Assembly: GCA_934725005.1 (NCBI GenBank)
Contig: CAKVBE010000043.1
Span: forward strand, 1-7,626
DNA: 7,626 nt
Direction: 5' to 3'
DNA from: an uncultured Rickettsiales bacterium
GTDB lineage: Bacteria; Pseudomonadota; Alphaproteobacteria; Rickettsiales; UBA1997
A program made the translations under genes and the position numbers. Positions 5,898 through 7,626 of this stretch are shown piece after piece; the first letter of the stretch is position 1, and the number at the start of each line of letters is the position of its first letter. Under the pieces are notes generated by a model. It saw nothing but the letters and a program-made list of their open reading frames with translations. It did no database searches and was not told where the DNA came from.

Positions 5898-6671
5898 ATG
5901 GAAAAAGAAGCAAAAAATGTAATATGCATTAAATGGGGAAAGTGTTACGGACCTGAATATGTTAATAGGTTGTACAATATGGTTGTTAGGAATACAACAT
6001 ATCATATAAATTTTTATTGTTTTACTGATAACAGTGATGGATTAAGTGAGAGTGTAATAGTAAAGCCATTACCAGTAATGCATGTTGAAGAATTAAAGTA
6101 TGCTTATCAAAAAGAGGCCGGATTGTGTGATGATGAACTTGGTGGTTTGACAGGACAGAGAGTATTATATTTTGATTTGGATGTTCTTATAATTGATAAT
6201 ATAGATTGTCTTTTTGAGTATCCAAATGATGATGGGTTTTACATAATAAATGATTGGAATACAAATGGTAGCACAGTTGGTCAGGCTACCTGTTATTCAT
6301 GGGTTGTTGGAACTTTGGGCTATATAAAAAAATACTTCGAAGGACATTCTGAGGAAATATACAAAAAATTTTATACGGCTTCACAAGAGTATTTGTCCAG
6401 TAAAGTAATAGAGAAATATGGCAAATTGAATTTTTGGAAAGATTCTTGGATTAAAAGTTTCAGATTTCACTGTCTGCCAACACCACTTATTCCATTCCTA
6501 AGGAAGATAAGGATGGCAAAAATACCGAAAGGTGCAAAAATAATAGCTTTTCATGGTAATCCAAAAATGATTGATGCAAAAAATGGTGTTTGGAATGAAA
6601 AGAATCCGATAAAAAAATTTTTTTATAAGCATTTAAAACCTGTTAAATGGGTTGAAAAATACTGGAGGTAA
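5898..6671 (+). CDS. Putative glycosyltransferase with GT-A-like DLD motif
   Basis: The 257-residue protein begins VICIKWGKCYGPEYVNRLYNMVVRN, a start I associate with uncharacterised bacterial proteins annotated as glycosyltransferases. A strand FYCFTDNSDGL follows, and GGLTGQRVLYFDLDVLIIDNIDCLFEY contains Asp93-Leu94-Asp95, in the position of the metal-binding DxD of GT-A enzymes. The C-terminal half has NDWNT, WVVGTLGYI, SQEYLSSK and KIIAFHGNPKM (His219-Gly220). This order loosely resembles retaining GT8-like folds, where a C-terminal His-x-x-Gly-x-x-Lys region contacts the donor, but I cannot place the family precisely. No signal peptide or membrane helix is seen and the tail is basic. It starts 38 nt after ssb with no obvious promoter, so it may be read through from ssb. 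Sugar and acceptor are unknown; an envelope glycan is a guess from the glycosyltransferase-kdsB operon about 1.7 kb upstream. Confidence 0.6.
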   Translation: MEKEAKNVICIKWGKCYGPEYVNRLYNMVVRNTTYHINFYCFTDNSDGLSESVIVKPLPVMHVEELKYAYQKEAGLCDDELGGLTGQRVLYFDLDVLIIDNIDCLFEYPNDDGFYIINDWNTNGSTVGQATCYSWVVGTLGYIKKYFEGHSEEIYKKFYTASQEYLSSKVIEKYGKLNFWKDSWIKSFRFHCLPTPLIPFLRKIRMAKIPKGAKIIAFHGNPKMIDAKNGVWNEKNPIKKFFYKHLKPVKWVEKYWR

Positions 6672-6680
6672 TTTTATTAT
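6652..6680 (+). promoter_or_regulatory. Probable tRNA-Thr promoter inside the 3' end of the preceding gene
   Basis: TTGAAA (6652-6657) and TATTAT (6675-6680) are separated by exactly 17 bases, and each differs from sigma70 consensus at one position. The predicted start near 6687 gives the tRNA a leader of about 7 nt. The -35 lies within the last codons of the glycosyltransferase gene. An A7T7 tract at 6611-6624 lies further upstream and could curve the DNA. Confidence 0.55.
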
Positions 6681-6693
6681 TATCTCTATAATT

Positions 6694-6769
6694 GCCGAAA
6701 TAGCTCAGTTGGTAGAGCACCTGATTCGTAATCAGTAGGTCGCGTGTTCAAATCACGTTTTCGGCACCA
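6694..6769 (+). tRNA. tRNA-Thr (anticodon CGT), CCA encoded
   Basis: This is a complete 76-nt cloverleaf. The acceptor stem GCCGAAA pairs fully with TTTCGGC. The D-arm is GCTC/GAGC around AGTTGGTA. The anticodon loop TTCGTAA holds CGT (6727-6729), which reads the Thr codon ACG. The T-arm GCGTG-TTCAAAT-CACGT follows, then the discriminator A and genomically encoded CCA. The anticodon stem has a C27-U43 mismatch at its outer pair; the other four pairs are normal. An ACG-only tRNA is normally redundant with the Thr-TGT isoacceptor, so it is a minor tRNA. It appears to have its own promoter and terminator. Confidence 0.96.
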
Positions 6770-6774
6770 TTCGT

Positions 6775-6800
6775 TAGTGTTGATACACTATTTATTTTGT
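6775..6800 (+). terminator. Intrinsic terminator after tRNA-Thr
   Basis: TAGTGT (6775-6780) and ACACTA (6785-6790) form a perfect 6-bp stem with a TGAT loop, followed by TTTATTTTGT. It lies five bases after the encoded CCA. The stem is short, but this is reasonable for so AT-rich a genome. Confidence 0.6.
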
Positions 6801-7432
6801 CTGAGTTTTTTCATATTTTTTGTATTTACTAAATTAAAGTTAGTCAAAAGGTTTACAATTTTATCTAGTATTTTACTATAGTAGATGGTGATTAGGTTTA
6901 TAATTTTGTTTATTGCTTTTTACTTTTATATTAAATCTTGAGTTTGCGAGACAAATATTTTAGACAATGTGTAGAATTTGCAAATTTAGTATGTTACAAA
7001 AACTGAAAAGAATCATATCATTTATAATTCAATTCGGAACCAGTAAAAATGAGTTTTTCAAAGCTTAACAATTTATGTTTACAAGATTCATTTATTGTTT
7101 GTTAAATCTTAATGTTTTTCCTAGATTCAGATAATCAAATTAATTATTTTTATTGTTATGTTATAAAGTATCGGAATAAATGTATAAATTTTTTATTAAT
7201 TTTCTTTAAAAGATTAGAAAAATCATAGATAAGTACACTGATTAGTGAAATGCAATACCTTAAAACTGCAAGCGTACTCGATTAATACACAAACAAATAT
7301 CTGCATATTTAACTTCTAAAAACCATTGTAGTGCGGTGATTGTTTCTTTGATAATTTTTGTAAATACTTTAGAGATTGTAAAAAAAATACGTGTTGATTT
7401 TTACACTTTTGTTTATGAAATTCACAGTTGAT
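6801..7432. other. Gene-free AT-rich stretch between tRNA-Thr and a minus-strand gene
   Basis: About 630 bases with dense stops in the frames I read and no start-bearing frame resembling a known protein. The longest open stretch I noticed is on the minus strand (about 7260-7399, roughly 46 codons), with no ATG and no family resemblance. Small inverted pairs occur, such as AAGATT with AATCTT around 7083-7110, no stronger than expected by chance here. No tRNA, CRISPR array or insertion-sequence ends were seen. Its position beside a tRNA gene would suit an old integration or deletion site, but no attachment-site repeat is visible. Confidence 0.5.
7380..7406 (-). terminator. Possible weak terminator of the minus-strand metallopeptidase gene
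   Basis: Read on the minus strand, GTGT-AAAAATCA-ACAC (7406 to 7391) is followed after three bases by eight Ts (plus-strand A-run 7380-7387). It starts 26 bases beyond the stop of the gene. The 4-bp stem is short, so support comes mainly from position and the T-run. Confidence 0.3.
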
Positions 7433-7626
7433 TTAGTCCTTTAATTCTCTTTTTAATTCTAAATAATTTGGTATTATGCTTAATACATGGTTCCAAAATT
7501 CTTTAGAGTGGTTGAAATGTATTGTATGTGTTAATTCGTGAACTACCAAATAATCTATTATTTCTTTTCTTTTTTCTAATAAATTGACGTTAAAATTTAA
7601 ATTATGTTTAAAACTGCAACTTCCCC
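7433..7626 (-). CDS. YgjP/SprT-like (DUF45) metallopeptidase, C-terminal part only
   Basis: The minus-strand frame is open from the right edge to a TAA at 7433-7435, giving the last 63 residues of a protein whose start is outside the window. It begins GSCSFKHNLNFN, the usual GSCS lead-in of the family. The zinc motif is DYLVVHELTHTIHFNHSKEFW, with His29 and His33 as ligands, Glu30 as catalytic base (HELTH, bases 7526-7540) and His39 as the probable third ligand. The end is IPNYLELKRELKD. This is the typical C-terminus of YgjP-like metal-dependent hydrolases (DUF45, SprT/M48-like), which total about 230 residues. The physiological substrate of the family is poorly known. The stretch has no internal stop and all key residues are intact, so the gene looks functional and is cut only by the window. 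Confidence 0.85.
   Translation of the reverse strand, partial: GSCSFKHNLNFNVNLLEKRKEIIDYLVVHELTHTIHFNHSKEFWNHVLSIIPNYLELKRELKD

Noticed and set aside
5869..5919. Tiny ATG frame between ssb and the following glycosyltransferase
   Set aside because: About 16 codons, out of frame with the next gene and overlapping its start; no ribosome binding site.
6687..6692. Perfect TATAAT just before tRNA-Thr
   Set aside because: It ends one base before the mature tRNA, so transcription would start inside the tRNA; the TTGAAA-17-TATTAT pair upstream is correctly placed.
7260..7399. Minus-strand open stretch of about 46 codons in the gene-free region
   Set aside because: It has no ATG, GTG or TTG in a convincing place and no family resemblance; stretches of this size arise by chance.
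6694..7432. tRNA-associated integrated element
   Set aside because: No integrase, no direct repeat of the tRNA 3' end and no mobile gene is visible in the window.
7260..7619. 12-base direct repeat TTAAAACTGCAA at 7260-7271 and 7608-7619
   Set aside because: One copy encodes part of the conserved GSCSFK segment of the metallopeptidase, and nothing around the copies matches; probably coincidence.

Overview
The window is strongly AT-rich and reads as chromosome of a host-associated alphaproteobacterium. The FabG (ending VNGGMLMV), the SSB (EWHRIVIY, TEVVLQGFN, DDDIPF tail) and the KdsB (LYHHIGIYVY, LEQLRALE) most resemble alphaproteobacterial forms. This is a judgement from remembered family patterns, not a search. 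Trp is encoded by TGG and TGA is used as a stop, so the genetic code is the standard bacterial one. Shine-Dalgarno sequences are weak or absent before most starts.

Layout. (1) 1-732: the 3' part of a TraX-family membrane protein gene, running in from the left edge. (2) 733-878: a convergent intergenic gap with a GC-richer, structure-prone island. (3) 879-1625, minus: fabG, diverging from (4) a tight plus-strand operon at 1740-4188 of a HAD-superfamily phosphatase, a family-2 glycosyltransferase and a KdsB-type CMP-sugar synthetase. (5) 4189-4399: a hairpin, repeated TTCTTGTTTA words and a good sigma70-type promoter, leading into (6) sppA (4400-5296). (7) ssb (5350-5859), with a promoter of the same design overlapping the sppA stop. 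(8) A putative GT-A-type glycosyltransferase (5898-6671). (9) tRNA-Thr(CGT) at 6694-6769, with what look like its own promoter and terminator. (10) About 630 bases without a gene. (11) The 3' end of a minus-strand YgjP/SprT-like metallopeptidase gene cut by the right edge (7433-7626).

How the genes fit together. The HAD, glycosyltransferase and KdsB genes are translationally packed (5-nt gap, then a 13-nt overlap). They look like a small cassette for making and transferring an activated 2-keto-3-deoxy sugar such as Kdo, or a relative, to a surface glycan. The glycosyltransferase after ssb may serve the same envelope. fabG, sppA, ssb and the tRNA are housekeeping. TraX is a membrane acyltransferase-like protein with no conjugation genes beside it.

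The least explained material is non-coding: the 775-830 island, a short word recurring in two intergenic gaps, a palindrome inside the sppA promoter spacer, and the long gap after the tRNA. I found no CRISPR array, insertion sequence, phage module or clear defence system. The candidates for novelty are the sugar cassette and the intergenic repeats.
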